From Meandrina meandrites (lineage: Eukaryota > Cnidaria > Anthozoa > Scleractinia > Meandrinidae), in assembly GCA_963693305.1 (NCBI GenBank), contig OY855903.1, positions 20,409,755-20,473,754 on the forward strand: DNA of 64,000 bases, written 5' to 3'. Positions 1-11,103 of the stretch are shown here, piece by piece. Made by a program: the position numbers and the translations under genes. The stretch's first letter is position 1. Each line of letters begins with the position of its first letter. The notes beneath the pieces were generated by a model that saw only the letters and a program-made list of their open reading frames with translations, was not told the DNA's origin and did not search any database.

Positions 1-836
1 CTTGTTGGAGGAAAATCCGTTTTTATCAGTGAATGGTTTAACAGTAATATTTTGTTAATCCAGGATTTACTGAACAACAACGGTCAGTTTCTGACTTACC
101 AAGAATTTAGAAGTAAATATCCCTGCAAAACGAACTTTCTACAATTTTATCAGGTTATCACTGCAATACCGAAGCATCTAGTAACAAAAGCGAAAAACAC
201 AGAGACACCGGAAGGCGAACTATACACTGGAGATAATCTCCTTTTCGAACTAGACGACTCGACACAGATACATCTAGAAAAGACCAAAACCAGTGTCTTC
301 TATCGTCTACTTAACAATAAATTCACACGGAGAACCAAACTGGCCCAACGAGATGGAACAACACAATGAAGCTGAATGGGGACGCTTGGAAAAAAATATT
401 TGCCTCTTTGAAAAACATCTGCAAGGAACCAAAATTGAAGGAATTCCAGTTTAAATTTATCCACAGAATTATAGTTACCAAAAAGGAGCTTTGTAAATAT
501 GGTATTAAAACGGATGACGAATGTCTTTATTGCGGTGAGCACGATTCGATTGATCATACATTTTATGAATGCCAATTTGTAAGGACGTTTGTAAAAAACG
601 TCATCCACTGGTTCAATGTTACTAATAATTCACAATTTAGTCCAACAATTGAAGAAAAACTATTTGGTATCTTATCTGGCCCATATGAAAAAGAAACATT
701 AAGAAAATTTAACTATACCACCCTTTTTATGAGATATTACATCTACACTAGCAAAACGCATAATAAAGCTATTCGCCTTTCTAATTTCGTTGATAAAGCA
801 CTATTTAAATACAGAATAGAAAATTTTTGTCATTAA
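1..836 (+). pseudogene. LINE polyprotein C-terminus with zf-RVT zinc finger, frame broken
   Basis: This is the region after the reverse transcriptase of a LINE polyprotein. The second frame carries the zf-RVT type zinc knuckle, with Cys-x2-Cys at the CLYCGEHD stretch followed by His and Cys in DHTFYEC, preceded by the usual FQFKFIHR-like segment. The first frame runs open from base 1 and stops at 367-369; the second, in another phase, overlaps its end by 4 bp, so the coding sequence needs a frameshift near 360 and is probably dead. The clade (CR1/L2-like or other) cannot be set from this piece. Confidence 0.65.
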
Positions 837-866
837 TTAGTGCAAAAAATGCCCTTCCTAAAAGCA

Positions 867-1046
867 TTATAAGAGATAGACAATATACAAGTAAGTGAAA
901 TGTTAAATGTGCCAAGTAACATGGTGTTGCAATACAAAGGAACAAATGTAAATAGATTTATTATAAGAGACAATTTTCAAGTAAGTGAAATGTAAATGTG
1001 CCAAGCTAGATAGTTGCAATACAAAGGAACAAATGTAAATAGATTT
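867..1046 (+). repeat. Two-unit tandem repeat in the LINE 3' UTR
   Basis: Two diverged copies of a roughly 90-bp unit (867-960 and 961-1046). Both start TTATAAGAGA and end AAATGTAAATAGATTT. The second has small deletions. Tandem units in the 3' UTR occur in several LINE families and may help the reverse transcriptase recognise its template, which is inference here. Confidence 0.7.
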
Positions 1047-1143
1047 CTGTAATGTATAATGTAATGTTCATTTGAAAAGATTATTGTAATTTGTTAACGA
1101 CATGCAGGAAACAAATAAAGATATTATGAAAAAAAAAAAAAAA

Positions 1144-1399
1144 AAATGGCGCTGAGTGCTCGGCTCCGGCGGCTATTGATGGTGTGGTCTACATGATATA
1201 TGGAAATAAAAGTGGCGCAAAAAAGGATTTGCACCGCCCGCGTCAAATCGAAGGAGTGTGTGAGAAAGTCCACAAGGGGGTCGTGCGCGTGGGATTCTGG
1301 GTCGGTAACTGTGCTGGTTACGGGTCTGCTGACGCATAGACAGGCTGGAACTCCGTGTCCCGGATCTACGTGGAAGAAGTACCACCCCCACAGGCTTAA
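1144..1399 (+). pseudogene. CTHRC1-like copy A: truncated last exon with in-frame stop
   Basis: This matches the 3' two-thirds of the CTHRC1-domain exon found intact at 18144-18503 and 36306-36665. The frame runs from the NGAECSAPA region through the [13 protein letters not shown] and GWNSVSRI motifs to the terminal VPPPQA and TAA at 1397-1399. A TAG at 1337-1339 interrupts the frame where the intact copies have Lys, Trp or His. A two-codon insertion also lies after the GN residues near 1206. The exon's 5' end is missing because a LINE A-tail abuts base 1144. The earlier exons, if they survive, lie left of the window. Confidence 0.85.
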
Positions 1400-1656
1400 A
1401 AGAAGCGTATTCTGAAACATTTTTGTAAGAGGGTTAGATTTAAACTAAGGCGCTTTACAGTTTACTGTGAACAGAATAATCATTAAGAAATCTGATAAAC
1501 GGTTATTAAAAACGGTTTTATATGTGTGGTAAGCAAACAGGCTGATCAAAGTTGAGAGAAATTCCGATAATCTTGTGAATTCAGGCTACTAGGTTTCGTT
1601 CTTGAACGATGTAGAGCATAAAGTAACGATTTCTGTAACAGTACGGGGAATACGCA

Positions 1657-1662
1657 AATAAA
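1657..1662 (+). terminator. Poly(A) signal AATAAA of copy A
   Basis: AATAAA sits about 260 bp after the stop of copy A in a stretch (TACGCAAATAAA) conserved at the same position after copies B and C, which supports a genuine 3' UTR end. Confidence 0.5.
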
Positions 1663-3062
1663 GGACGAGGTAATTGAATACCCAAGAAGTGTGTGGTGTG
1701 AATTTGTTCAGAGTAACGTTTCGCTCATTTTGTTATTGCAGTCGAGTTGCAGGTTCTTGAAAGTTCTTGTGTCCATAGAATCTGCTGGATCAAAAGCCAT
1801 CGTTTGGCACGACGGAGTCACACAACTAAACATTGAAACTAATCTGGAGTGATTTAAAAAAAAAAACTTCCACAAAAGAGTTTCAGATACACAGATATAA
1901 GAAAGAATGCCGGTCAAACTTGAAATGTTAGATGCATGTCGTATGTTACCATTGCACAGGGTCGACCGGGGGGGGGGGAGGTGGGGGGGAAGTGGTATAC
2001 CAATATACCTGAAAACTTGTACCAGTATACCCAGAATTTCCCCTCAAAATCATTCAAAATACCACAATTTGGAAAAACACAGTATACTTTATACCCATGA
2101 AAGGCCTAATTTTAGCGTAAAATTAATGTATACCCACTTTAAAATGCCCCTGTATACCGTATACCTAACAACCCTATATGTTAAAATCTATATATTTAAA
2201 TCGCTAGGTATCAATTCTTTACCTTCCCCAAAAATGAAGCTACTGAGTCAAGAGGCTTAGAATTCGAGACATTTTTGTCTTGTTTTTAACTATCTTTTAC
2301 AAAGTCCCAATGATGGAGCGTGTTATAAACGTTTGGGGTCTGGGCCCTGGGGTTTATCAATGGACAATTGAATTGGGCGGGTGAATGTCGCTGAAGCCCT
2401 AAAACACTCAGGTCTTGTCAAAACTAATAGCTGTTATTTGGTTTTCACTAGTGACATAAGCACAAGCATAAGCAAGGACAGCGGCGACCATTTGTCACTT
2501 TCATTAGCTGAAGGAAGATTCTTTCCTGGACGTGAGCAGACGCTAAGGGTTTACAATACAACGGAGTAATCTGATTATTTCAAGCACTTCAAAAATTGCG
2601 ATAGCTTTTTGGTGAAACAGATCCAAAATGGTGAAAGACCTGATAAAAATAATGTTATTTTGAACATTCTGTAGTAACAAACATGTTCGCTTAAATTGTC
2701 ACGCATTATTGTCCAAGTGTTTCAACGTTTCTGCTAATATATACATTTAGGCAGGCCTAAAAGCGGAGCTCCCATGCATTTATCTTTTTTTTGCTCGAGT
2801 AAATTACAGTGTTACCAAATAAGAAACCACACTATATTTCTTAGCTTATACGGTGGCCCATATAGGTACAAAAAACCTCTCATGATTTTGTTGACGAAAG
2901 CGACGTCAATATATTTCGTGGTTAACCCGTATAAATTTTCCTGCTTTTAGTGACAGGTTCTAAAATTGAAATTGACGAGTGCACTTTATTGGGTTCCTCA
3001 CGTATGCACGTAGGTGCAAAACAAATCTTAGTCAAACTTTTTACAACGTTTACTGTACACTA
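1663..3062. other. Intergenic, no gene seen
   Basis: No supported coding region. It begins with 3'-flanking sequence shared with copies B and C (for example 2305-2420 matches 19150-19265). It contains a G-rich run near 1967-1990. A fragment at about 2450-2500 resembles the arm of the fold-back element at 19313-19535. Confidence 0.5.
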
Positions 3063-3282
3063 ATGCACCTGTCAATGTTAAGCCCCAGGGTGGGGGGGGC
3101 AGACCCAGGGGATTTTGACATTTTCTGGAAGCCAAAGTCAAATTCCCCACCCCTGGGCACCTAGTGAATGTCAAATTTGCCATATATCCACTTAAATTTC
3201 TAACCCAGCAGACCATTTTAGATGTCAAAATCCCTACCCTGGGAGAGCTTCATGATGTCAAATTCCCGTGGGTAGCCCCCCC

Positions 3283-3315
<33 letters not shown>

Positions 3316-3324
3316 CAAGTGCAT
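3063..3324. mobile_element. Fold-back MITE (about 262 bp)
   Basis: The ends are inverted repeats: the left arm reads TGCACCTGTCAATGTTAAGC and the right arm is its near reverse complement ending GACAAGTGCA. Both arms pass into a CCCAGGGTGGGG block, with a long C run at about 3278-3297. No coding capacity. The transposon family is not assigned. Confidence 0.55.
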
Positions 3325-5139
3325 AATTCGTAATACACCTCTAGGACCTCTAAGAGTTATTCAATGTAAAAAGAACCTTGACCTTGTTTTTATTACTACA
3401 AAACCATCAGAGCAAGAAAATCAACTCAAGGCAAAAACAGAAAACAAAGTGAACTCGCTGCTTAACACAGTAAACAAAATGAACTCACGGCACGGCAAAC
3501 TGAGAAAATCACGGCGGCAAAACAAACTCTGCAAATTGATGGTGCCGGTTATGTAAGTCATTTTAAAGCAGTTTTTGTGTAAGAATTGTGGCAGTTTGTG
3601 ATTTGGAAACTGGTGCACGCTAACTTAGAATAAGCTTACAATGTTGTTTTGACTGTTTTGAACTGTCTTCCTTTTCGTTGCGGTTTGGTTGCATGATTTA
3701 CTAATTCTGTTTCATCGTACCCGTTGCTATTAAAATGCCTAAGAGAATTTTATGTAGAGAACTGAATGAATTTTCTTCATTTCTGGTAAGTAAATATGCG
3801 GTAGGTTAAGTCTGAACCCACTCAGCCTAGCACAGGTAACTCGAAACGAAACCGGCAAATTCAACACACTCACTAATAAGCAGAGATAAGAGAAACAAAA
3901 CAAATGCAAGCGAGCCGAAATCGTGATTTTGATCTGTGAAGTTAAATAATTTGTTTTCAAAATCCAATAATGAACATCACAGTTAACTCCACTAACTAAA
4001 ACTGAAAATAATTAGTCTAAACAAAATATTTACTAAACAAAATAAATGTGTAAAATGTACAAACATGAACAGGCTTGATAAATATTTACGTGAAGATCTG
4101 AAAACCTACACAACTTCAAATTCATTCATTCATTAATGAAATATATAAAATTAGGCTTATGCTTAGTGCATACATTTACGTTTGTTACCTCATTATTGAA
4201 GAAGGCTTATAAATTCTGTAGGGCAAAGCTTTCAAACCAGCCCAATAATATCGGACACGAACACGGCAGTCTCGTTGCAAGCTTAGTCCAACACCAGCGA
4301 CATATTCATTATATGAATTATCACCGAACAACAATTTCTTCCTTTCCATCGGTGTAGCCTTTAACAGTCTTTTATCCTTCACTTCAGTGAACTTGATCGG
4401 CTCTGAATTCACTTTTGTTTGAGCTCAATTCAGTGACATTCAGCCTTGCTCAGCCGCAGGTCGAACCCTGGACATCGCGCTCTTTTTGACTTGTTATCCA
4501 GTATATCATGTTCAAATCGGCAATTATTTCGGATCTTCCCGTTAAGAGGTTGTCCTAAATCATTTGGCATAAGTTTCCATGATGTGCATGAGTAAATAAA
4601 GCGAGAAATACTCGCGAAAATTGATGTTCGCCAGCAGCTTTCTTCGCATCTTTCATTCAGCTTTAAAGGTGAACAGCGTACCAAAGATTTACCGCCTTTT
4701 CGAACAATCGCTTCGTTTAAGTTGAAATGAAATGTCCAGATCATTTATTTAACATGTGAAAAAAACTAAACTAAATACTGTATTTCTAAAATAGATTTAG
4801 CTAAGCCTAAAAGCAGAGCTTGCGGGTTATTTACCTTGCCCTTTATTTAAATCTGAATTTACGCGATGATAAAATTATCAGGCTAAGTAAAAACTGAGTA
4901 CTTGAGCCCGCGATCAATTGGAAAACCATTACCTGGTCAGCGGTCAACTTCCAAAAAAGACGTCCCCTCGATTAGCTCTACGCCTGAGCCCGCGATATGG
5001 TCATGTGATACTGGTCAGCGGATACCTTGTTTTGACAGCTGTCAATTGACCATGACATGGAAGTTCAATATCAAAGATTTAACAGTAACCAAAGCGGTAA
5101 TTGTTCTGTGACTCCCCTCCCCCTCCCCCAGAGTCTGTA
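3325..5139. other. Intergenic; carries one copy of a dispersed repeat
   Basis: No gene is supported. About 4100-4760 is a diverged copy of a repeat also seen at about 23480-23920, 29910-30350 and 56680-57270. Shared landmarks are the CTTTTATCC segment, CCTAAATCATTTGGCA, TTTCATTCAG, and the closing AAATGTCCAG. The family is unknown. About 4880-5080 holds another low-copy-looking stretch containing GAGCCCGCGAT twice. Confidence 0.4.
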
Positions 5140-5161
5140 CGGACGGACGGACGGACGGACG
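5140..5161 (+). repeat. (GGAC)n microsatellite
   Basis: Five to six tandem CGGA/GGAC units, followed by a GC-rich palindromic stretch at about 5221-5260 containing GGCGCGCTTCGCGCGC. Confidence 0.85.
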
Positions 5162-5429
5162 TACGGTCACGTGATTACCAAATTTTCTCGGCTTGGTGGT
5201 TTACCAAATTTTCTTACCCATGGTGCTCCGCTGGCGCGCTTCGCGCGCTGGAGCTCCGCTATTACTGCTTCAAACTGCTGCTCATACTTTGTGTAAAATA
5301 GTCGTAGGCACGAAGAGACCTTCGATTTGTGTACGAGATTTAATTAGAGACCTCTCCTCCTAATTAAACCACAGCTGTTTCTCCTATAATTGCATAAACA
5401 GTAGAAAGAAGCGAAATCTCTTCTTTTCC

Positions 5430-5870
5430 TTACCATTCTCGAAGGGATCTGGGGCGAGACAAAAAATGCTGCGATAATATTAGACCAAAGAGAGGGCGCA
5501 GAGGATAGCACGAGACGAAAGTAAGACAATGAATTGGGGCGAGACTCAGGAGGAGGACAGAGCGAGGGGAATTGGGGCGAGACAAAAATGGGGCGATAAT
5601 ATGAGGACAAGGAGAGGGCGGAGAGATTGGGGCCAGATTATAAAGAGGAGAGAGGGCGAGGGGAATTTGGGCGAGAGAAAAAGTAATCCAGAGGAGTGGG
5701 GCTAGGCTAAAACGGGAGGAATGGGAGAGGAGAATAAGGACAAGTCAGAGAATGGGGCATGGCTTAAAGGCGGAGGAGAGAGTGAGGGGAATAGGAGCGA
5801 GGAAAAAGGAGGCTAAGGGAGTGGGAGTGAAGTTAACAGAGGGAGGAGAGGAGAATGACAATATGGCTGA
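5430..5870 (+). repeat. GA-rich degenerate repeat block (copy 1)
   Basis: Strongly purine-biased DNA with repeated GGGGCGAGAC, GAGGGCGAGGGGAATTGGGGC and AAAAAGTAA phrases at irregular spacing. A related block sits at 37310-37740. Long open frames on the minus strand here come from base bias, not coding. Confidence 0.65.
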
Positions 5871-5944
5871 AAGGTCGCCTGTAACTACTTTTATTTTATT
5901 TTTTTATTTAACATTTCTTTATACACGGTTAAAAATCTTCTGGT

Positions 5945-7817
5945 AATATACTCTTATTATTTATTATAATAAAAAAAACTAATACTAATAAACTACTAAT
6001 AAACAATCCATGCTAAATACTAATTAATAAAAATTGAAATACATGTAGTAAATACTAATTTGAATATTAAACTAATCCTGTTTTCCATGAATGCCGTGTC
6101 TAACTTTGCTTTTAAATTGATTATAGGATTTTATCATCCTGAGATTGCAGGGTAGGCTGTTCCAGAGAGTTGCACCACTGTAACTAAAGCTATTTTTCAT
6201 ATAGTTAGTTCGTGGATGTGGTACAACCAGTTTGTTTTCGGAATCCCTTAAAGAATAGCGGATTCCACTACGTTTTAGAAATTTAGACGATAGGTATTCA
6301 GGAACCAAGCCATTTAAAGATCTATATACCATTAAGGCTTTCTGAATTTGACGTTGGGTACACAAATCTTTCCAACCTAGTTGTCGTATTAGACCTTTGG
6401 CATCAGTATCATAACTAGAGGAAGTTAACACGCGAGCGGCGCGGTTCTGAAGCTTTTGTAGCCTGTCCGACAAAGTTTTACCGCAATTACCCCAGACAAG
6501 ATTGCAATAGTCAAAATGAGGTTGAATTAGAGCACTGTAAATATAAAGCAGTGTAACTGGTGGAACAAAAGGCCTAACTCGTTTTATGGCACCAATCCCA
6601 GATGCAATCTTTTTAGACAATTTATCAATATGGGTTTGCCAAGTTAGGTTTTCGTCGATCAACACACCAAGCGATTTGACTGAGGAGACACGATTTATTG
6701 GAACATTATTAATCGAGAGCTCAAGTGTATCTGGAAGGGTACTTAATCTTTGTCTGGAACCAATCAACATAAATTCAGTTTTAGTCGCGTTTAAAGTAAG
6801 TTTATTAGAAGTAAGCCAATTGTTTAAATTACTTAGATCGTGATTTAGATTAGACTGTATAGAGCTCAGATCCGCTCCCGCATATGTGATGTGGGTGTCA
6901 TCAGCATACATCCTAGGCTGACATGTTGATAGGCAGTTGGGCAAGTCGTTAATGTAAATAAGAAATAATAGGGGACCTAGGATTGTTCCTTGAGGTACCC
7001 CACATTTTAGCGAACAGGTTTGAGAAAGAGAACCATTAACAAGACATCGTTGTGTACGGCTAGACAAATATGAGTTGAACCAGTCAAGAGCTACTCCTTG
7101 AACTCCGTAAAGGTTCATTTTAGTTAAAAGAATTTCATGATCAACAGTGTCGAACGCTTTTTTTAAATCGAGAAAAACTACAGCATTAACATTTCCGCGA
7201 TCGATATTAAACGCCCAACTATCGGTAGCTTCTAATAGAGCAGTAACAGTTGAATGCAATGAACGAAAGCCCGACTGTTGTTTAGAATTTACGTCCTCTT
7301 TCGTTAGAAAGCTATATAGCTGGTCATACACGATCCTCTCGAATACCTTAGCAATTACTGGAATGACTGAAATTGGTCGATAATTATTTAGATCAGATCG
7401 CTCACCCTGCTTAAACAACGGAGTAACTCTAGCACATTTCCAATCGTCAGGAAATATACCAGAAGTCAAAGACTTGTTAAAGAGGTCAGATAAAGAGACC
7501 GAAATAAGATCAGCACATTCACGGATTAATCTAGCAGAAATGTTACCAAGACCTGTTGCTTTAGATCTAGATAATTTGTCTAGATGAGAAAAAACAATAT
7601 TACTGCTAGTTGGACAGAAATGGAATGTTTTCTTGTTACAAGTGATAAAGTTAGTGTAGCTCGAATCATCATTTTGACCTATTGGAGGTATTTCATTGGC
7701 AAGTCTGGGCCCGATTGTTGAAAAATGGTCATTAAAAGTATCTGAAATTTCACTAGAATTATTGATTACAACGTCATTTACTTTTAGTTCTTTCACAGTC
7801 TCATTGCTTTTACAATA
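5945..7817 (-). mobile_element. 5'-truncated LINE with reverse transcriptase
   Basis: A minus-strand LINE copy: the RT-containing frame at 6072-7796 (open to about 7817) is followed on the minus strand by a short A/T-rich 3' UTR to about 5945. The endonuclease domain is absent. The reading frame is cut at 7817 where a TA-flanked MITE begins, so either the LINE is 5'-truncated or the MITE and later decay separate it from its missing part. Confidence 0.8.
6072..7796 (-). CDS. LINE reverse transcriptase (ORF2 fragment, 574 aa)
   Basis: This is an RNA-dependent DNA polymerase domain of a non-LTR retrotransposon, which copies element RNA into DNA at a nicked target. Visible RT blocks, in order, are LNNYRPIS near residues 137-144, the first catalytic block FLDLKKAFDTVDH at 208-220, GVPQGTILGPLLF at 266-278, and the catalytic YADD box at 297-300. 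The C-terminal part has a LINE thumb-like region with LQNRAARVL and LWNSLP. No zinc knuckle and no apurinic-type endonuclease are present. The frame is open for 574 codons, so decay is limited, but the element cannot retrotranspose without its endonuclease. CR1/jockey-like is the likeliest clade (inference). Confidence 0.85.
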   Translation of the reverse strand: MKELKVNDVVINNSSEISDTFNDHFSTIGPRLANEIPPIGQNDDSSYTNFITCNKKTFHFCPTSSNIVFSHLDKLSRSKATGLGNISARLIRECADLISVSLSDLFNKSLTSGIFPDDWKCARVTPLFKQGERSDLNNYRPISVIPVIAKVFERIVYDQLYSFLTKEDVNSKQQSGFRSLHSTVTALLEATDSWAFNIDRGNVNAVVFLDLKKAFDTVDHEILLTKMNLYGVQGVALDWFNSYLSSRTQRCLVNGSLSQTCSLKCGVPQGTILGPLLFLIYINDLPNCLSTCQPRMYADDTHITYAGADLSSIQSNLNHDLSNLNNWLTSNKLTLNATKTEFMLIGSRQRLSTLPDTLELSINNVPINRVSSVKSLGVLIDENLTWQTHIDKLSKKIASGIGAIKRVRPFVPPVTLLYIYSALIQPHFDYCNLVWGNCGKTLSDRLQKLQNRAARVLTSSSYDTDAKGLIRQLGWKDLCTQRQIQKALMVYRSLNGLVPEYLSSKFLKRSGIRYSLRDSENKLVVPHPRTNYMKNSFSYSGATLWNSLPCNLRMIKSYNQFKSKVRHGIHGKQD

Positions 7818-7819
7818 TA

Positions 7820-7974
7820 CAGTGGAATCTCGATTTATCGAACCTCCAAGCGAAACGAAAATTGGTTTAAGTTATCGAGGGTAAAATTACAGTGTTTGAA
7901 TGAGTGAAGTAGATCCAAGTTAACGAATTTTGGTTCAAGTTATCGAAGAGGCTCAAGAAATCGGCATTCCACTG
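7820..7974. mobile_element. pogo/Tigger-like MITE with TA target duplication
   Basis: A 155-bp element with inverted ends CAGTGGAAT (7820-7828) and ATTCCACTG (7966-7974), flanked by TA at 7818-7819 and 7975-7976. The subterminal CTCGATTTATCGAAC is characteristic of pogo/Tigger ends. It has no coding capacity, so it is non-autonomous. Confidence 0.7.
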
Positions 7975-8214
7975 TATGTATACCACATGTCGCGATTTTG
8001 TCTCTCGTAGTAAGTCTCGTGTTTCAAGCGCAACTAAACTACAAAGGTCGAATAGCAATTCCAGCCTGTATCGCGGGTTATTGACCGTATTGAAAGTAAA
8101 GTAAACTAGACTCAATTTTGATATCTTCAATAACCAACGGAATTAAACAGCAGTTCCGAGAATGTTCAACACCAAATTAATAAATTATAAACAACCTCCT
8201 AAAATTCAACAGTT

Positions 8215-8310
8215 TTAATCAGGAGAGTATGAGAGTAAAGCGACTTTCCCAAGAACACAACACAATGACCCCGGCCAGGACTGGAACCCAGACCATCTTG
8301 CTTTTATGTG
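8215..8310 (-). mobile_element. tRNA-derived SINE fragment
   Basis: Read on the minus strand, a polymerase III B-box-like GGTTCCAGTCC leads into GGCCGGGGTCATTGTGTTGT and a TTCTTGGGAAAGTCGCTTTA segment, a SINE body arrangement known from tRNA-derived SINEs. The 5' tRNA-like head with its A box is not clearly recognisable. Confidence 0.5.
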
Positions 8311-8847
8311 CAACAAAATGTATTGACAAGAAATAAAAGCATCTCCAACAATATTTGTTTGTTAATAATTTTTTGTTGTGGTGGTTTACTTAAACACTTG
8401 CACACTTCTTTGAGACTGTGATAAGAACACATGTAAACAAAAAGGTTTCACAGCCTTGTTTTTAAAAAGGGCAGTAAAAAGACACCAACACTTTTAGCCC
8501 ATCCCATAATTTGACTGTGGATCACATGGCAGTGCAATGTTCCAGAGGAATGAGTTGCATTTATTTTTCTCAAAAGATGGTGATGGGATGTGAAGAGAAC
8601 ATGAAAGTTTTGATAGCCTTGGGAAAGAAATGACTGCCATTATAACATGGTGTGTATGACAGCCATCACAAGATGTGCAACATAACAACAGTGTGGGCTT
8701 AAAAGCCAAGTAATATCAAAAGGTAAAATTATCATAGACCAACAATGCTGCTACCAACAATTTACACTTTTCTACATTTTTATTCATCAGGGGTTTATTT
8801 TTCTTCCAATTTTATTAACCAAATTATTCAAAATACATGGTACAAAA
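8311..8847. other. Intergenic, nothing recognised
   Basis: A/T-rich sequence with no supported gene or repeat structure. Confidence 0.4.
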
Positions 8848-8981
8848 TAACACCCTGCTGGTGAGCAAGCTATGCTCTGGGACATACAGCATGATTGGTT
8901 AAGGCCCGCGGGGGTTAAGGTTGATTTGTTTTGTATATCGTATATCCCAGTGCAATTAGCTTGCTCACCAGCAAGGTGTTA
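8848..8981. mobile_element. Fold-back MITE (about 134 bp)
   Basis: The left arm TAACACCCTGCTGGTGAGCA and right arm ending TGCTCACCAGCAAGGTGTTA are inverted repeats of about 25 bp with one or two mismatches, around a 85-bp centre. Family not assigned. Confidence 0.65.
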
Positions 8982-9120
8982 GTTTGTACAATGTGACCAT
9001 AGACCATAACCTGCAAAAGAGCCCATAAGTATTTTTCACATATTTATTTACTATAATTTTCTTAAATTTATTAAACTAAATTATTTTTCACAAAGTACAA
9101 TTATATAGCAATTATTTAAC

Positions 9121-9421
9121 CCCCCCCCCCCCCCCCCCAAAAAAAAAAGCATGAGAAGACAACAAATGTTAAACAGGCATAAAACAATCTAACAGATCTT
9201 AGCACAGGCAATAAGCAAGCCAACAAAATTTAAACACAGACAGGCAGAAAATACAGACGAGCCAACAAATTATAAACACAAGCAGTCAACAACAAATTGC
9301 ACACAGGCGGTCAGAACACAGACAAGCCAACAAATTGTAAACACAGGCGGTCAATAAGCCAACTAAATTCAGTTTAAGTTAATGCAGGCAGGCAGTCAAG
9401 CCAACACATTTCAAACACAGC
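9121..9421 (+). repeat. Poly-C tract and degenerate minisatellite
   Basis: A run of 18 C followed by A (9121-9148) precedes a degenerate repeat of roughly 40 bp at about 9205-9421 with recurring AAGCCAACAAATT, AAACACAG and GGCGGTCA phrases. Confidence 0.55.
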
Positions 9422-11103
9422 GCTAGAAAACCAGGAAGACTACAACACAAGAACTCCGACAAACTGAGTAGACTAATCCAGTCAGATTTCCCTTCAAAAC
9501 CTGGGTAACTACAATTTTCAAGGCAGATGTTGGTTTAAAAAGGCAACGAAATCGAAAGAAGTTAACAACACCTTCGCGACTTTCGCACTCAAAAGGATTG
9601 ATGAGCAGAATGGCTGATTCGATTAGCACGAACTAACCACGGGTTAAAACCTTTGCTATTAACGAATAAAACGTCCTTTTATGAGTTCGATCGGTTGAAA
9701 ACTTTAAGAGAAAACAGAAGATGTTTTGGGTGGACTTAAGTAGTCCCGATGTCAAGATGGCGGACTCGCCACTTGTCCCGAAGTAAATTGGTCAAAATTA
9801 CAAACAAACGGAAGTACAAAACAACAAGAGGTTAAGCACACCGACAATATTTACAACAAAGCTTGTACACTTACGATCAATCAGTGAACAAAAGCTGCCT
9901 AAGCTTTGGCTTTTTAGGCTTTTTGATATCACTTCAATGGCGTCCCGACGGAAAACTGAGCGAGCGAAGCGAAGCGTGAACTTGTTGCTATGTGACGTCA
10001 CACTGGCAGTGATGAGTCGGTCACGGGGAAATAATGGCAAGCAATAGAGTCGCCCCCTCCCTCCTGGTTTTAATGTTGAATAAATAAGGAACCGGAAAAT
10101 GATTAAAGTAAACAAAGTCTCCGTTGACCATTGTGTCACTTTTTACATTTGGAAATTATTTGACGTTTGAAGTAAAGAAACCTCTTTTACTGGATATTCA
10201 TTGGATAAGGCGGACAGCTGTCAATATCGAGTTGTCAGGAGTGTCAGTTATGAGCTATTAAAAACAATGGATACAAGGTCAATAGCCAACTGGAAAGAAC
10301 AAGAACCTTACATCATCAAAAACACTGGGAAAAAATAGTCTTGCGAGCACAGCGAGCAGTTTGCTCGCTTTTAATTTAATTGTAAAAGAGTTTTGTTTTG
10401 TTGTTTGTTTGCTGATAGATTGCGTGAAAATTTGAAATACGACTGGCAAATATATATGCAATGTGTTATGACGTGTGGCCTGCATTTGCTTTCAAGAGAA
10501 TGAGAAATGGACTTGGAAGAAATTTAGCGCGCTCACGGTAAGATAAACCAACATACTCAAGCACCTCAAGCGATCAGTCTGTGGCATGGAAATCAGACGA
10601 GCACAAGCAGGTAAGGAACGCTTCCTTACAAAAGCTCAGGCAAGCGGTTGTTTATCGCAAAAAATATTCCCATTAGCAATAAATAGAATGATGTTTAATA
10701 TCTATAATATTGTTTTCAACAGTCAACAACTTTGAAAATTCTCTCAACTGATTTAAACTGACTCGGATTTTTTGTCAAACCAAATCTTACTTATATGAGC
10801 GTTTATCATTTTCGCGCTTGCCTATCGGCTGATATTTTTTAAGCACATTTACTCGTACGGTAAGAAATTCGCTCATTTGTTGTCTGAAACGTTAAGACAT
10901 GGGTTGCTGGTTTTCCAATTTCAGGAAAAACTTTCAAGAGTTTCTCTTTGTATTTTGTTTTATAAATTACTGGCCTTTATCTCATTTCATATTTGTCCTT
11001 CCGGTTGTTTCAGTTCCTCAAATCCACCGGCATAAATAACTGAAGTTATCAATAAGTACTAAATAATTATGCACTGTCTAATAAAGTTCAATCTTTATTA
11101 TAT
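9422..11103. other. Intergenic; partly related to 38100-38460
   Basis: No supported gene. About 10230-10490 resembles the sequence left of the complete Polinton (ACTGGAAAGAACAAGAAC versus ACTGGAAGGAACAAGAAC, and GTGGCCTGCA), marking it as part of a duplicated segment. Confidence 0.4.

Larger units (their letters stand above)
1..1146 (+). mobile_element. 3' part of a non-LTR (LINE) retrotransposon
   Basis: The window opens inside a LINE. Two overlapping reading frames (1-369 and 366-836) encode the C-terminal part of a retrotransposon polyprotein, followed by an A/T-rich 3' UTR with a tandem repeat and an A-tract at about 1129-1145. The A-tract abuts, without spacer, the middle of a CTHRC1-like last exon, so the element inserted into that exon. 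The 5' part lies outside the window. Confidence 0.75.

Noticed and set aside
1907..2260. 117-codon frame after copy A
   Set aside because: Crosses a poly-G run and A/T-rich flank; not kept in the matching flanks of B and C.
5344..5946. Open frames in the GA-rich block (also 37444-37692)
   Set aside because: Base-composition artefacts of a degenerate purine repeat; no domain.
9798..10139. 113-codon minus-strand frame
   Set aside because: No domain, no paralogue kept open, low-complexity neighbourhood.
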